Below, piece after piece: positions 49,516 through 58,367 of a stretch of DNA of 64,000 nt; position 1 is the first letter of the stretch, and every line of letters begins with the position of its first letter. The stretch spans positions 62,001 to 126,000 of the forward strand of contig JBJDXR010000047.1 of NCBI GenBank assembly GCA_051866775.1, in the 5' to 3' direction. This DNA is from RUG626 sp051866775 (GTDB lineage: Bacteria > Bacillota > Clostridia > Oscillospirales > Oscillospiraceae). The position numbers and the translations under genes were made by a program. Under the pieces are notes generated by a model. That model was not told the origin of the DNA and searched no databases. It saw nothing but the letters and a program-made list of their open reading frames with translations.

Positions 49516-50697
49516 ATGGACATATTTGAAAAATGCAATGCGCACTCCATGGCCGATGAGGCCCGGGAAAAGGGCATATACCCCTATTTCCACGCGCTGG
49601 AGTCGCGTCAAGACGTGGAAGTTGTCATGGAGGGTAAGCGCCGCATCATGCTTGGCTCCAATAACTACTTAGGGCTTACCACCTGCCCGGAGGTCATAGA
49701 CGCCGGGCTTCGCGCCCTTGAGAAATACGGCACCGGCTGCTCCGGCTCCCGCTTTTTAAACGGCACTCTCAGGCTCCATCAGGAGCTGGAGGCAAAGCTT
49801 GCAAAATTCCTGCGCAAGGAGGACGTCGTCACCTTCTCCACCGGCTTCCAGTCAAACCTCGGCATAATCTCCGCCATCGTCGGCCGGGGCGACTATGTTA
49901 TCTGCGACCGGGAAAACCACGCCAGCATCTACGACGGCTGCCGCCTCAGCTACGGCACCATGCTGCGCTACCGTCACAACGACATGGAGGACCTGGAGAA
50001 GCAGCTCAAGAAGGTCCCCGAGGAGTCCGGCTGCCTCATAGTCACGGACGGCGTATTCTCCATGGGCGGGGACATCGCAAACCTGCCGGAGATTGTCCGC
50101 CTTGCAAAGGCCTACGGTGCGCGCGTCATGGTGGATGACGCCCACGGTCTCGGCGTTGTGGGCGAGGGCGGCCGCGGAACCGCCAGCTACTACGGTCTGG
50201 AGAATGAGGTCGACATCTACATGGGCACGTTTTCAAAGTCCCTTGCGTCCCTGGGCGGCTATATGGCCGCAAGCGCCCGGGTCTGCGACTATGTCCGCCA
50301 CTCCTCCCGCCCCTTTATCTTCTCAGCATCCATAACCCCCGCCTCATGCGCCACCGCCATAGCGGCGCTGGAGTACCTCGAGGCGCATCCGGAAATAGTG
50401 GACAATCTCCATCACATCTCCTCGTACTTCCGTAAGCTTCTTCTTGACAGGGGCATAAAGATACGCATGAGTGAGACTCCTATCATCCCCATCTACACAT
50501 ACGAGCCTATTGAGACGCTTACCATCGCAAAGCAGCTCTATGATGAGGGCGTGTACGTAAACTCCTCTCTGCCCCCTGCAGCCGCTCCCCATGAGTGCCT
50601 GCTGCGCACCTCGCTTATGGCCACCCACACCGAGGCTCTCTGTGAGGAGGCCGCCGATATAATCGAGAAGGTCCTTAAGGCAAACGGCCTATGCTGA
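49516..50697 (+). CDS. Serine palmitoyltransferase-like PLP-dependent alpha-oxoamine synthase
   Basis: 393 aa from the ATG at 49516, with TTGGAGGG upstream. The family joins an amino acid and an acyl-CoA with loss of CO2 (SPT, KBL, BioF, ALAS). PLP site: Lys241 in MGTFSKSLASLGGYM, His135 in ENHAS, Asp207 and His210 in VDDAH. Several blocks match Bacteroides-type SPT from memory more than KBL or BioF: GIYPYFHALES near the N-terminus, MLGSNNYLGLT, GSRFLNGTLRLHQELE, TFSKSLASLGG (KBL and BioF usually have TLGKALGG), FSASITPAS and RTSLMATHT at the end. It is coupled by a seven-base overlap to an SDR, which would fit a 3-ketosphinganine reductase. SPT activity is inferred; other acyl-CoA and amino acid pairs are possible. 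Confidence 0.72.
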   Translation: MDIFEKCNAHSMADEAREKGIYPYFHALESRQDVEVVMEGKRRIMLGSNNYLGLTTCPEVIDAGLRALEKYGTGCSGSRFLNGTLRLHQELEAKLAKFLRKEDVVTFSTGFQSNLGIISAIVGRGDYVICDRENHASIYDGCRLSYGTMLRYRHNDMEDLEKQLKKVPEESGCLIVTDGVFSMGGDIANLPEIVRLAKAYGARVMVDDAHGLGVVGEGGRGTASYYGLENEVDIYMGTFSKSLASLGGYMAASARVCDYVRHSSRPFIFSASITPASCATAIAALEYLEAHPEIVDNLHHISSYFRKLLLDRGIKIRMSETPIIPIYTYEPIETLTIAKQLYDEGVYVNSSLPPAAAPHECLLRTSLMATHTEALCEEAADIIEKVLKANGLC

Positions 50698-51491
50698 AGA
50701 TCAAAAAGACCGCCCTTGTGACCGGAGGCTCCAGCGGAATAGGCCTCTCCGCGTCCAAGGCGCTCTGCGATGCAGGCGTCACCGTCTATGAGATAAGCCG
50801 CAGGGAGTCGAGCGCTCCGGGGATAAATCATATTTCCGGAGACGTGACGGATGAAGCCGCCATGAAAGCTGCAGTTGAGCAAGTTATCGCTGCAGAGGGC
50901 GGACTTGATATTCTTGTGTGCTGTGCGGGCTTTGGCATATCGGGGGCAGTGGAGTTTACAGAGCTCGCGGATGCAAAGCGCCAGCTTGACGTCAACTTTT
51001 TCGGCGTCGTTAATACCGTAAAAGCGGCCCTTCCGGTCATGCGCTCGCAAAATGGCGGGCGGATAGTCCTTATAAGCTCCGTCGCAGGAGCGATCGCCAT
51101 ACCTTTCCAGACCTACTACTCTGTATCCAAGGCGGCGATAAACTCCTACGCCTGCGCCCTGCGAAACGAGGTCCGCCCCTACGGGATCTCCGTCTGTGCC
51201 GTCATGCCGGGGGACATCGCCACCGGTTTTACGGATGCAAGGGAAAAAAGCCCCGCAGGAGACGGCGAGTACGGCGGGCGCATATCCCGCTCCGTCAGCA
51301 AAATGGAAAAGGACGAACGCGGCGGGATGTCACCGGATACAGCGGGCGCGTTCATACGCCGTATGTGCCTCAAAAAGCGTGTCCCGCCCACCTGCTCCAT
51401 CGGCTTTGTGTACAAGTTCTTCACCATGCTGGTCAGGCTTCTTCCGGCCCCGCTGGTATCTAAGCTTGTATATATACTGTACGCAAAATAA
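50691..51491 (+). CDS. SDR-family reductase coupled to the SPT-like enzyme
   Basis: 266 aa. The ATG at 50691 lies inside the last codons of the SPT-like gene. Classical SDR: LVTGGSSGIGLSA cofactor loop, CCAGFGISG, ISSVAGAI with the catalytic Ser, and YSVSKAA with Tyr and Lys. The C-terminal third (from about residue 185) departs from the usual SDR end. It is basic and then hydrophobic (FVYKFFTMLVRLLPAPLVSKLVYILYAK), like a membrane-facing helix, which suits a lipid substrate. With the SPT-like gene it would reduce a 3-keto long-chain base. Its exact substrate is unproven. A terminator follows at once. Confidence 0.8.
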   Translation: MLKIKKTALVTGGSSGIGLSASKALCDAGVTVYEISRRESSAPGINHISGDVTDEAAMKAAVEQVIAAEGGLDILVCCAGFGISGAVEFTELADAKRQLDVNFFGVVNTVKAALPVMRSQNGGRIVLISSVAGAIAIPFQTYYSVSKAAINSYACALRNEVRPYGISVCAVMPGDIATGFTDAREKSPAGDGEYGGRISRSVSKMEKDERGGMSPDTAGAFIRRMCLKKRVPPTCSIGFVYKFFTMLVRLLPAPLVSKLVYILYAK

Positions 51492-51492
51492 A

Positions 51493-51526
51493 AAACAGCA
51501 CTGCCAGGCAGTGCTGTTTTCTTTTT
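51493..51526. terminator. Bidirectional intrinsic terminator
   Basis: AACAGCACTGC / GCAGTGCTGTT stem with a three-base loop, TTTTCTTTTT rightward and TTTTTTATTTT leftward. Serves the convergent SDR and TetM-like genes; the T-run touches the TetM-like stop codon. Confidence 0.92.
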
Positions 51527-53495
51527 ACAGAGCGCCTCTTGAGTGAAGTATCCATCTGTCACGGTCCAGCGGATCTATCCCCCGGCGCTTTGCCGCCGCT
51601 CCAAGCTCAATCGGACATTCCCGGTACCCCGCAAAGCTTGAAAAAAACGTCCCCGTTCCTTTTGTCTCCGATGCAAGTCTCACATTATAGTCCATGCTGG
51701 TGGCCGCGGGCAGCATTGCTTCCACCGTGACGGTGCCTCCTTTTATAACAGGGCTGTCAAACTCACCACGCATAAGTGTTATGTCGGAAACTATCCTGCT
51801 CATATACTCCTCCCCCGCGCTGATCCTGCAGCTCAGGAAAGGCTCAAGCAGCGTCGTCCCGGTGTTTTTAAGGCCGTCTGCCACACACATAGGCGTGGCG
51901 ACAAAGAAGTCAAGCGGATGGGTATGTATCGTGTGGTGGCCTCCGTCAACTAACGTGATCTTGAGATCCGTTACCTCCCAGCCGTAATTTCCCTGTTCAA
52001 GCGAGGAAAGCGCCGACGTGCGGATATGCGTCTGATAGCGGTAATAGAGCTTGTCGTTTGGAACATGGCCGCCGTCGTACACCACACCGCTTCCCCTCTC
52101 AAGCGGCTCGAACCGGAGCCTGACCACAGCCCAGCAGGGCTTTGGCTTGGTATAGCGTTCAAAGCCCTCTCCGGCCCTTGCGGGGGTCTCCTTATATATG
52201 ACGGATGGCGCCGAAAACCCGGCTCCCAGATTATAGCGCTCCCGCAGAAGTGCCGAGAGCACCTCAAGCTGGATCTTTCCGGTTATGTTAAGGTCGATCT
52301 CCCGTTCGGTCTTCTCCCAACGGCAGTGGATGAGCGGATCCTCCTCGGCAAGCTCGGTAAGCGCCCCCACAAGAGCAGTAAGCTCCTCCGGCTTCTCGGG
52401 GCTTACCTTCACCCGCAGGAATGGATTTGCCAGTCCCAGTTCGCCGATGCCGCGGCCTTTTCCGATCACATCGTATACCTTCGCCTTTGTGAGGCCGCAG
52501 AGCGCTGCGATGTCCCCCGCTTTGACACTTCCCTCATCGGTAGAGCGCGCGCCGGAGAATTTTCGTATCTGCGTTATCTTATCCGCCGGGCCGCTCTCGC
52601 CGGACTCAGCCCCCCTTACAAGCTGCACCGTGTCGCGGTTCTTAAGCTCCCCGCCGAAGAGCCTCACATGGGCGATCCGCCCCATGGCCTTGTCGTGCTC
52701 AATGCGGAATATGATCCCCGAAAGCTCCGGCTCCTCACGGCTGTCAGCGCCCGGCAGCCAGTCAGTCATGGCGTTCATAAGCTCGCTTATACCTATTCCC
52801 TGTCTGCCGCATCCGCAGAGCACCGGCACAAGCTCACACCTTCCCACAGCCCTTTTAAAGGCCCCTCGGACGGTGTCACCGTCAACCTTTTCCCCATACA
52901 GCCACCGCTCGGCAAGCCCGTCGTCAAAATCCGCGGCAGCCTCCAGCATCCGCGCCTCGGCGTCTGGGGCAATGCTTGCAGAGCATCCCCTGTCTCCTTC
53001 TCCCGCGAAGTCCGAGAGCATAACGAAGCCGCCGCCATACCGGCTTTTAAGCTCGCTGAGCACCCCTCCGACGTCGCTCCCTGCGCGGTCAAGCTTATTT
53101 ATAAAGACCATATACGGCAGCTTCATTTTGTTTATGACATGAATCAGATTTTCGGTATGTGACTGTATGCCCTCCACCGCGGAGATTATGAGCACCGCCC
53201 CATCCACGGCGGCCAGAGCGCGTTCCACCTCCCCGGCAAAATCCGCGTGTCCCGGGGTATCTATCAGGTTTACCAAAACATCTTTATGGATGAAGCTGGT
53301 CTGTGCGGCCATGACTGAGATGCCGCGCTCACGCTCTATGGACATATAGTCCATCTGCGTATCCCTGCTGTCCACGCTCCCGGCGCGCCTTATGCGTCCG
53401 CTTTGAAAAAGTATCTGCTCTGTTATCGTGGTCTTGCCCGCGTCCACATGGGCCATTATCCCGATATTGCGAATATGCCTTGCGTCAAATGTCAT
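51525..53495 (-). CDS. TetM-family translation GTPase (ribosomal-protection-like, EF-G homologue)
   Basis: 656 aa from the ATG at 53495. The G domain is complete: AHVDAGKTT, the switch I region MDYMSIERERGISV, DTPGHADF and NKLD. Switch I and the GSVD segment before it follow TetM and TetO more than housekeeping EF-G. EF-G domains II to V follow, ending with TTLLEPFLSCRISAGEEYMSRI and a shorter C-terminus. TetM proteins release tetracycline from ribosomes by GTP-driven conformational change. The domain IV tip of TetM (STPADF) reads THPLDF here, so drug protection is uncertain. It is a stand-alone chromosomal gene with codon use like its neighbours and no mobile element nearby. Confidence 0.87.
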   Translation of the reverse strand: MTFDARHIRNIGIMAHVDAGKTTITEQILFQSGRIRRAGSVDSRDTQMDYMSIERERGISVMAAQTSFIHKDVLVNLIDTPGHADFAGEVERALAAVDGAVLIISAVEGIQSHTENLIHVINKMKLPYMVFINKLDRAGSDVGGVLSELKSRYGGGFVMLSDFAGEGDRGCSASIAPDAEARMLEAAADFDDGLAERWLYGEKVDGDTVRGAFKRAVGRCELVPVLCGCGRQGIGISELMNAMTDWLPGADSREEPELSGIIFRIEHDKAMGRIAHVRLFGGELKNRDTVQLVRGAESGESGPADKITQIRKFSGARSTDEGSVKAGDIAALCGLTKAKVYDVIGKGRGIGELGLANPFLRVKVSPEKPEELTALVGALTELAEEDPLIHCRWEKTEREIDLNITGKIQLEVLSALLRERYNLGAGFSAPSVIYKETPARAGEGFERYTKPKPCWAVVRLRFEPLERGSGVVYDGGHVPNDKLYYRYQTHIRTSALSSLEQGNYGWEVTDLKITLVDGGHHTIHTHPLDFFVATPMCVADGLKNTGTTLLEPFLSCRISAGEEYMSRIVSDITLMRGEFDSPVIKGGTVTVEAMLPAATSMDYNVRLASETKGTGTFFSSFAGYRECPIELGAAAKRRGIDPLDRDRWILHSRGAL

Positions 53496-53556
53496 ACAGC
53501 GCCCCCCGAGGCTCATGTTATATATTCATCCCTCAGGGGCATAAAGTCCCTTACAG

Positions 53557-53603
53557 GAAAAAACCCATAAAGCCATGCGCTTACAGATGGAGCGCATGGC
53601 TTT
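53557..53603 (-). terminator. Intrinsic terminator after pth
   Basis: AAAGCCATGCGCT / AGCGCATGGCTTT perfect 13-pair stem, then ATGGGTTTTTT leftward. Confidence 0.82.
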
Positions 53604-53612
53604 ACTTGCTTT

Positions 53613-54203
53613 TTAGTTGTATTCGTTCATGGCCTTGTCAACGCCCTGAGTTATAAGAGTTACCACGGCGTCGGCCGCGCGCCCGGCGGCGGCTTTAATA
53701 TCCTCCGCGTCCTTGTCCCTGAACACCGACAGCACCCAGTCTATAATATCGTAATCAGGATGCGGCGGTGAGCCGACGCCCAGCTTTATTCTGGGAAAGC
53801 CATCCCCTCCGCATTTGGCTATTATGTCCTTAAGGCCGTTATGCCCGCCCGCGGAGCCTGAGCGCCTTATACGCAGCTTCCCAACCGGCAGGGAAATATC
53901 GTCCGAGACCACAAGCACGTGTTCGAGGGGCACTTTGTAGAATTTCATCGCCTCAGACGCCGCATCCCCAGAAAGATTCATAAAGGTCTGCGGCTTCATC
54001 AGGAGCACCGTCTCATCCCCCACTGTGCAGGTCTCAGTCAAGGCGCGAAATTTAAGCCGGGATATTTTTATACCGTGCTTTTCGGCAAAGGCGTCCGCCG
54101 TCATAAAGCCGGCGTTGTGCCGGGTCATGTCGTACTTAGCCCCGGGATTGCCCAGAAAAACAACTATCCAAGAAACGCCGGGTTTTTTGCTTTTAAACAG
54201 CAT
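53613..54203 (-). CDS. pth: Peptidyl-tRNA hydrolase
   Basis: 196 aa from the ATG at 54203, one base after the prs stop (TAA-G-ATG). Frees tRNA from stalled peptidyl-tRNA. Signatures: WIVVFLGNPGAKYDMTRHNAGFM with the catalytic His, LLMKPQTFMNLSG, VVSDDISLPVGKLRIRRSGSAGGHNGLKDI, and FPRIKLGVGSPP. The N-terminus is about seven residues longer than usual. Co-transcribed with prs, a common clostridial pairing. Confidence 0.95.
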   Translation of the reverse strand: MLFKSKKPGVSWIVVFLGNPGAKYDMTRHNAGFMTADAFAEKHGIKISRLKFRALTETCTVGDETVLLMKPQTFMNLSGDAASEAMKFYKVPLEHVLVVSDDISLPVGKLRIRRSGSAGGHNGLKDIIAKCGGDGFPRIKLGVGSPPHPDYDIIDWVLSVFRDKDAEDIKAAAGRAADAVVTLITQGVDKAMNEYN

Positions 54204-54204
54204 C

Positions 54205-55164
<960 letters not shown>

Positions 55165-55265
55165 CTTCTGATTCCTCCATAAAAATATTTCTGTTTTTGG
55201 TCCTGATTATCCAGTTTTAACACTTATTTTACAAATTTTGCAAAAGTGCACAATCATCCCTAGTA

Positions 55266-55274
55266 ATTATAACA
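55266..55274 (-). promoter_or_regulatory. Extended -10 promoter for prs-pth
   Basis: Read leftward: TG-T-TATAAT (55274-55266). The -35 region 17 bases upstream (TGTTAT) is poor, consistent with an extended -10 promoter. Leader of about 95 bases; no further signal recognised in it. Confidence 0.5.
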
Positions 55275-55381
55275 GAAAGCTTGCAAAAATAACATCCAAA
55301 AATTATGCTTGCAGCACATATTTTTTTGGCAATATGCAAGTATGTCTTCCTGCAAAGCTCCGGCCTCCGTTTTCTTACAGC

Positions 55382-56074
55382 TCAGGCTCTTTTCTCTACC
55401 CCGATGACCTCAAGCTCCTCCCCCGACACCCGAAAGTGTACGTCGTATCCGGCAAACTCAAGACCATACACCCTTTCAGGGTCATCCTGATATGATGGTC
55501 TTGGGTCGCCGCGCAGGATCTCCACAAGTGCCTCACGCTTATCCTCCGGTACTACAGACAGCTTGTCCTCGGGAAAAGCGACCTTCAGCCCCCGCGTCAA
55601 AAGTCCATCCGTAAAGCCCCCCGAAGCGTCCGGATGGCTGTCGGTGTAGGCCAGATACGGTTTGATGTCATAGATCGGCGTCCCGTCCATCAGGTCAGCC
55701 CCGGAAACCAGCAGTGTGGTCCCATCCTTTGGGCTTTGCTCCGTACCGATAAGCTCAACGGACGAAAGCCCCACCGGGTTGGGTCTGAACGGCGAGCGCG
55801 TGGCAAAAACGCCCATGCGCTTGTTGCCGCCCAGCCTTGGCGGACGCACCGTCGGGGACCAGCTGTCCCGGCGGTTTTCGGAAAAACCCCACAGCAGCCA
55901 TATGTGTGTAAAGCCCTCTATTCCTCTCAGTGCTTCGGCGCTTCTATACTCCGGCTCAAACACTATCCTTGCCCTAAGTCCCTTAACAAGACCGCTCTGG
56001 CGCGGAACCCCGAATTTTGTGGGGAAGTCGTTTCTTATTCTGGCTATAACCTTCAGCGTGATACTATCGTCCAT
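55382..56074 (-). CDS. trmO: tRNA m6t6A37 methyltransferase TrmO (TsaA/YaeB family)
   Basis: 230 aa, full length for the family. It adds a methyl group to t6A at position 37 of tRNAs using SAM. Signatures: VIARIRNDFPTKFGVPRQSGLV, IVFEPEYRSAEALRGIEGFTHIWLLWGF, GVFATRSPFRPNPVGLS with the conserved Arg/Pro loop, and DLMDGTPIYDIKPYLAY. The C-terminal half carries the extra domain of bacterial TrmO. Divergent from a MarR gene; no partner genes. Confidence 0.93.
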   Translation of the reverse strand: MDDSITLKVIARIRNDFPTKFGVPRQSGLVKGLRARIVFEPEYRSAEALRGIEGFTHIWLLWGFSENRRDSWSPTVRPPRLGGNKRMGVFATRSPFRPNPVGLSSVELIGTEQSPKDGTTLLVSGADLMDGTPIYDIKPYLAYTDSHPDASGGFTDGLLTRGLKVAFPEDKLSVVPEDKREALVEILRGDPRPSYQDDPERVYGLEFAGYDVHFRVSGEELEVIGVEKRA

Positions 56075-56160
56075 AACGCACCTCTCGTATCATATGAAGT
56101 CATTTTAACTGCCTGCGCCATTTTTATCAATATGTCATCAAAATTTAACAAAATAAACTA

Positions 56161-56190
56161 TTGAAGTCTGCCCACCGATTATGGTAAACT
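56161..56190 (+). promoter_or_regulatory. Sigma-A-type promoter of the MarR-citrate synthase unit
   Basis: TTGAAG (56161-56166), 18-base spacer, TAAACT (56185-56190). Confidence 0.6.
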
Positions 56191-56200
56191 ATTAATAGTC

Positions 56201-56230
56201 GTGAAATTTTCATTAGCATGAAATATTCAC
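56201..56230. promoter_or_regulatory. 30-bp palindromic operator candidate, probable MarR site
   Basis: GTGAAATTTTCAT-TAGC-ATGAAATATTCAC: arms of 13 bases with 11 matches, directly downstream of the -10 box and ending 12 bases before the MarR start codon. Position and size suit autorepression by the MarR protein encoded next. Confidence 0.72.
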
Positions 56231-56242
56231 CGAGGTGCAAGG

Positions 56243-56659
56243 ATGGACTACACACAGTCAGCGAAGGAGCTCCTGTCAGCAATATGGACCCTTCGCCATG
56301 TAATCAGAAACCACTATCTTAACGAAGAATTCAAAGGGGAGAATGTCGCCCTGCTGTATCTTTTGGAGCACGGCGCATCCACCCCGGGGGAGATAAGCCG
56401 GGCGCTGGGAGTAACCACTCCGCGCGTGACCGCGCTTATAAACTCTCTGGAAGTCAAGAAATATGTCCTGCGGACCCACTCGCTCAAGGACCGGCGCATG
56501 GCCGAGGTTGCCCTTACCCAGGACGGCCACGCAGCGATCGAAGCTGTGCTGGGGGAGATAGTATCCCGTACGCGGCAGCTGCTTGAGCAGCTCGGCGAGG
56601 AGGACGCACAGGCATATTTAAGGATAATGAAGAAGCTGGCGGGAGGTTGTACCGACTGA
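56243..56659 (+). CDS. MarR-family transcriptional regulator
   Basis: 138 aa. GAGGTG before the ATG at 56243. Winged helix-turn-helix: LLYLLEHGASTPGEISRALGVTTPRVTALINSLEVKKYVLRTHSLKDRRMAEVALTQDG, with the Asp-Arg-Arg of the wing (read as consecutive segments of the family core). Helices at both ends form the dimer interface. It probably binds the palindrome over its own promoter and so controls itself and the citrate synthase gene 42 bases downstream. Ligand unknown. Confidence 0.92.
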   Translation: MDYTQSAKELLSAIWTLRHVIRNHYLNEEFKGENVALLYLLEHGASTPGEISRALGVTTPRVTALINSLEVKKYVLRTHSLKDRRMAEVALTQDGHAAIEAVLGEIVSRTRQLLEQLGEEDAQAYLRIMKKLAGGCTD

Positions 56660-56701
56660 CTGCACAGCTTCTCTGTGCAGTTAGAAAGGAAGATCGCCAG
56701 A

Positions 56702-58075
56702 ATGGACAAAAAACGCAATTATTCGGAGATACCGCAAAAGGTGGTCGATTACACCGGCCTGTGCGTACAGAACAATTCCATCTCCCCGGAGCTTTATACC
56801 CAGTATAAAGTGAACCGCGGATTGAGAGATCTTAACGGAAACGGTGTGCTTACAGGGCTTACGGAGATCTCCGAAATCAAAGCTAAAAAGCTGATAGACG
56901 GCAAGGAGGTGCCAAGCCCCGGGGAGCTTTATTTCCGAGGCTACGACGTAAAATCGCTGGTTGACGGCATGGTCAGCGAAAACCGTTTCGGCTATGAGGA
57001 GATAGTATACCTGCTGCTTCTGGGGCAGCTGCCCACAAGGGAGGAGCTTTCTGGATTTCAGGAGCTGCTGGGCAGTTATATGTCCCTTCCAAACTCCTTT
57101 ACCCGGGACGTCATAATGAAATCCCCCAGTGAGAACATTATGAACTCTTTGGCGCGGAGCGTACTGACGCTCTATTCTTACGATAACAATGCCGAGGATA
57201 TAAGCCTTCCCAACGTTCTGCGGCAGTGCCTTCAGCTTATAGCCATGTTCCCAATGCTGGCGATCTACGGCTATCAGGCCTACGATTATTACAAAAACAA
57301 AAACGGCAGCCTGTTTATCCACGATCCCGACCCGAACCTCTCCACAGCGGAAAACATCCTTATGATGCTCCGTCCCGACAGGAGCTACTCGGAAACCGAG
57401 GCGCGTGTGCTTGACCTTGCGCTCATACTCCACACTGAGCACGGCGGCGGCAACAACTCCAGCTTCACCACGCATGTCGTCACATCCTCAGGGACAGACA
57501 CTTATTCCGTCATGGCTGCGGCTCTCGGCTCACTCAAGGGGCCCAAGCACGGCGGAGCCAATATCAAGGTCTGCCAGATGTTCGAGGACATAAAGTCCCA
57601 CATCTCCGACTGGAACGACGACGACGAGATAGCTGCGTACCTGACAAAGCTTCTGAATAAGGAAGCATTTGACCGTTCCGGCCTCATATACGGTGTCGGG
57701 CACGCCATATACTCCATATCCGACCCCCGTGCCGAGCTTCTGCGGAGCTTTCTTGCCAGACTTGCCGCCGAAAAGCATATGGAGGAGGAGTTCCGGCTTT
57801 ATAACAATGTGGAGCGTATCGCCCCCCAGATCATCTCCGGCAGCAAGACGATGTACAAGGGCGTAAGCGCAAACGTGGACTTTTACAGCGGCTTCCTCTA
57901 TCAGCTGCTGAACATCCCCGTGGAGCTGTTCACCCCGCTCTTTGCGATAGCCCGTATCTCCGGCTGGAGCGCCCACCGTATGGAGGAGCTTATAAACGGC
58001 AGCAAGATAATCCGTCCTGCATACAAGGCTGTGGGCGGACACCGCGAGTATGTACCCATAGCACAGCGCGGTTAA
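56702..58075 (+). CDS. Citrate synthase (citrate/2-methylcitrate synthase family)
   Basis: 457 aa from the ATG at 56702 with AAAGGAAG nine bases upstream. Condenses acetyl-CoA, or another acyl-CoA, with oxaloacetate. Active-site blocks: LHTEHGGGNNSSFTTHVV with a catalytic His, LKGPKHGGANIKV with the second His, GVGHAIYSISDPRAELL, and the late Asp region near ANVDFYSG. The N-terminal 60 residues are longer than in the GltA core, as in the clostridial type annotated citrate/2-methylcitrate synthase. Cotranscribed with a MarR regulator, which is unusual for a housekeeping citrate synthase and may tie it to an organic acid signal. Confidence 0.92.
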   Translation: MDKKRNYSEIPQKVVDYTGLCVQNNSISPELYTQYKVNRGLRDLNGNGVLTGLTEISEIKAKKLIDGKEVPSPGELYFRGYDVKSLVDGMVSENRFGYEEIVYLLLLGQLPTREELSGFQELLGSYMSLPNSFTRDVIMKSPSENIMNSLARSVLTLYSYDNNAEDISLPNVLRQCLQLIAMFPMLAIYGYQAYDYYKNKNGSLFIHDPDPNLSTAENILMMLRPDRSYSETEARVLDLALILHTEHGGGNNSSFTTHVVTSSGTDTYSVMAAALGSLKGPKHGGANIKVCQMFEDIKSHISDWNDDDEIAAYLTKLLNKEAFDRSGLIYGVGHAIYSISDPRAELLRSFLARLAAEKHMEEEFRLYNNVERIAPQIISGSKTMYKGVSANVDFYSGFLYQLLNIPVELFTPLFAIARISGWSAHRMEELINGSKIIRPAYKAVGGHREYVPIAQRG

Positions 58076-58086
58076 TTTAATAGTTT

Positions 58087-58112
58087 AAGGCCCACACTTA
58101 GGTGTGGGCCTT
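58087..58112 (+). terminator. Terminator-like hairpin after citrate synthase
   Basis: AAGGCCCACAC / GTGTGGGCCTT perfect 11-pair stem with TTAG loop, followed by AATTCTCC. T-run is weak. Confidence 0.6.
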
Positions 58113-58148
58113 AATTCTCCCGGAAGCAGATATTTAAGCAGAGATACA

Positions 58149-58178
58149 GAAAGCCCCGTCCGTAAGGACGGGGCTTTC
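58149..58178. terminator. Second strong hairpin downstream of citrate synthase
   Basis: GAAAGCCCCGTCC / GGACGGGGCTTTC perfect 13-pair stem with GTAA tetraloop. Descending arm ends CTTTC both ways. Possibly a back-up bidirectional terminator. Confidence 0.55.
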
Positions 58179-58189
58179 CTGCCAAAAAA

Positions 58190-58330
58190 TGAGGGGGAAT
58201 TTTTTCAGCTTTCGCTGATAGCGGATAAGGGAGGTATCCGCTGAAGCTGCCCGCCTTCTGGGCATTGGGGAAATGCCCTTAGCGGATCTATGGAGGAATC
58301 GCTTCGATTGTTATTTTACAACACCTTGTG
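58190..58330 (+). ncRNA. Candidate structured RNA with GGA-rich loops
   Basis: A stretch without an ORF, packed with stems: TTCAGC/GCTGA, AGCGGATA/TATCCGCT with loop AGGGAGG, GCCC/GGGC, GGGCATT/AATGCCC with loop GGGGA, and AATCG/CGATT near the end followed by GTTATTTTAC. GGA or GGGA motifs recur in loops or single strands. No clear promoter was found on either strand, so this could also be a repeat element or a string of processing hairpins. Strand is a guess. Confidence 0.3.
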
Positions 58331-58367
58331 GAGTTTTGTGTGAATTTTCTTTATATTTTTTATGAAT

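Noticed and set aside
58149..58178. CRISPR-like or tandem repeat array around the citrate synthase terminators
   Set aside because: The hairpins are single, differ in sequence and have no regular spacing; there are no cas genes.
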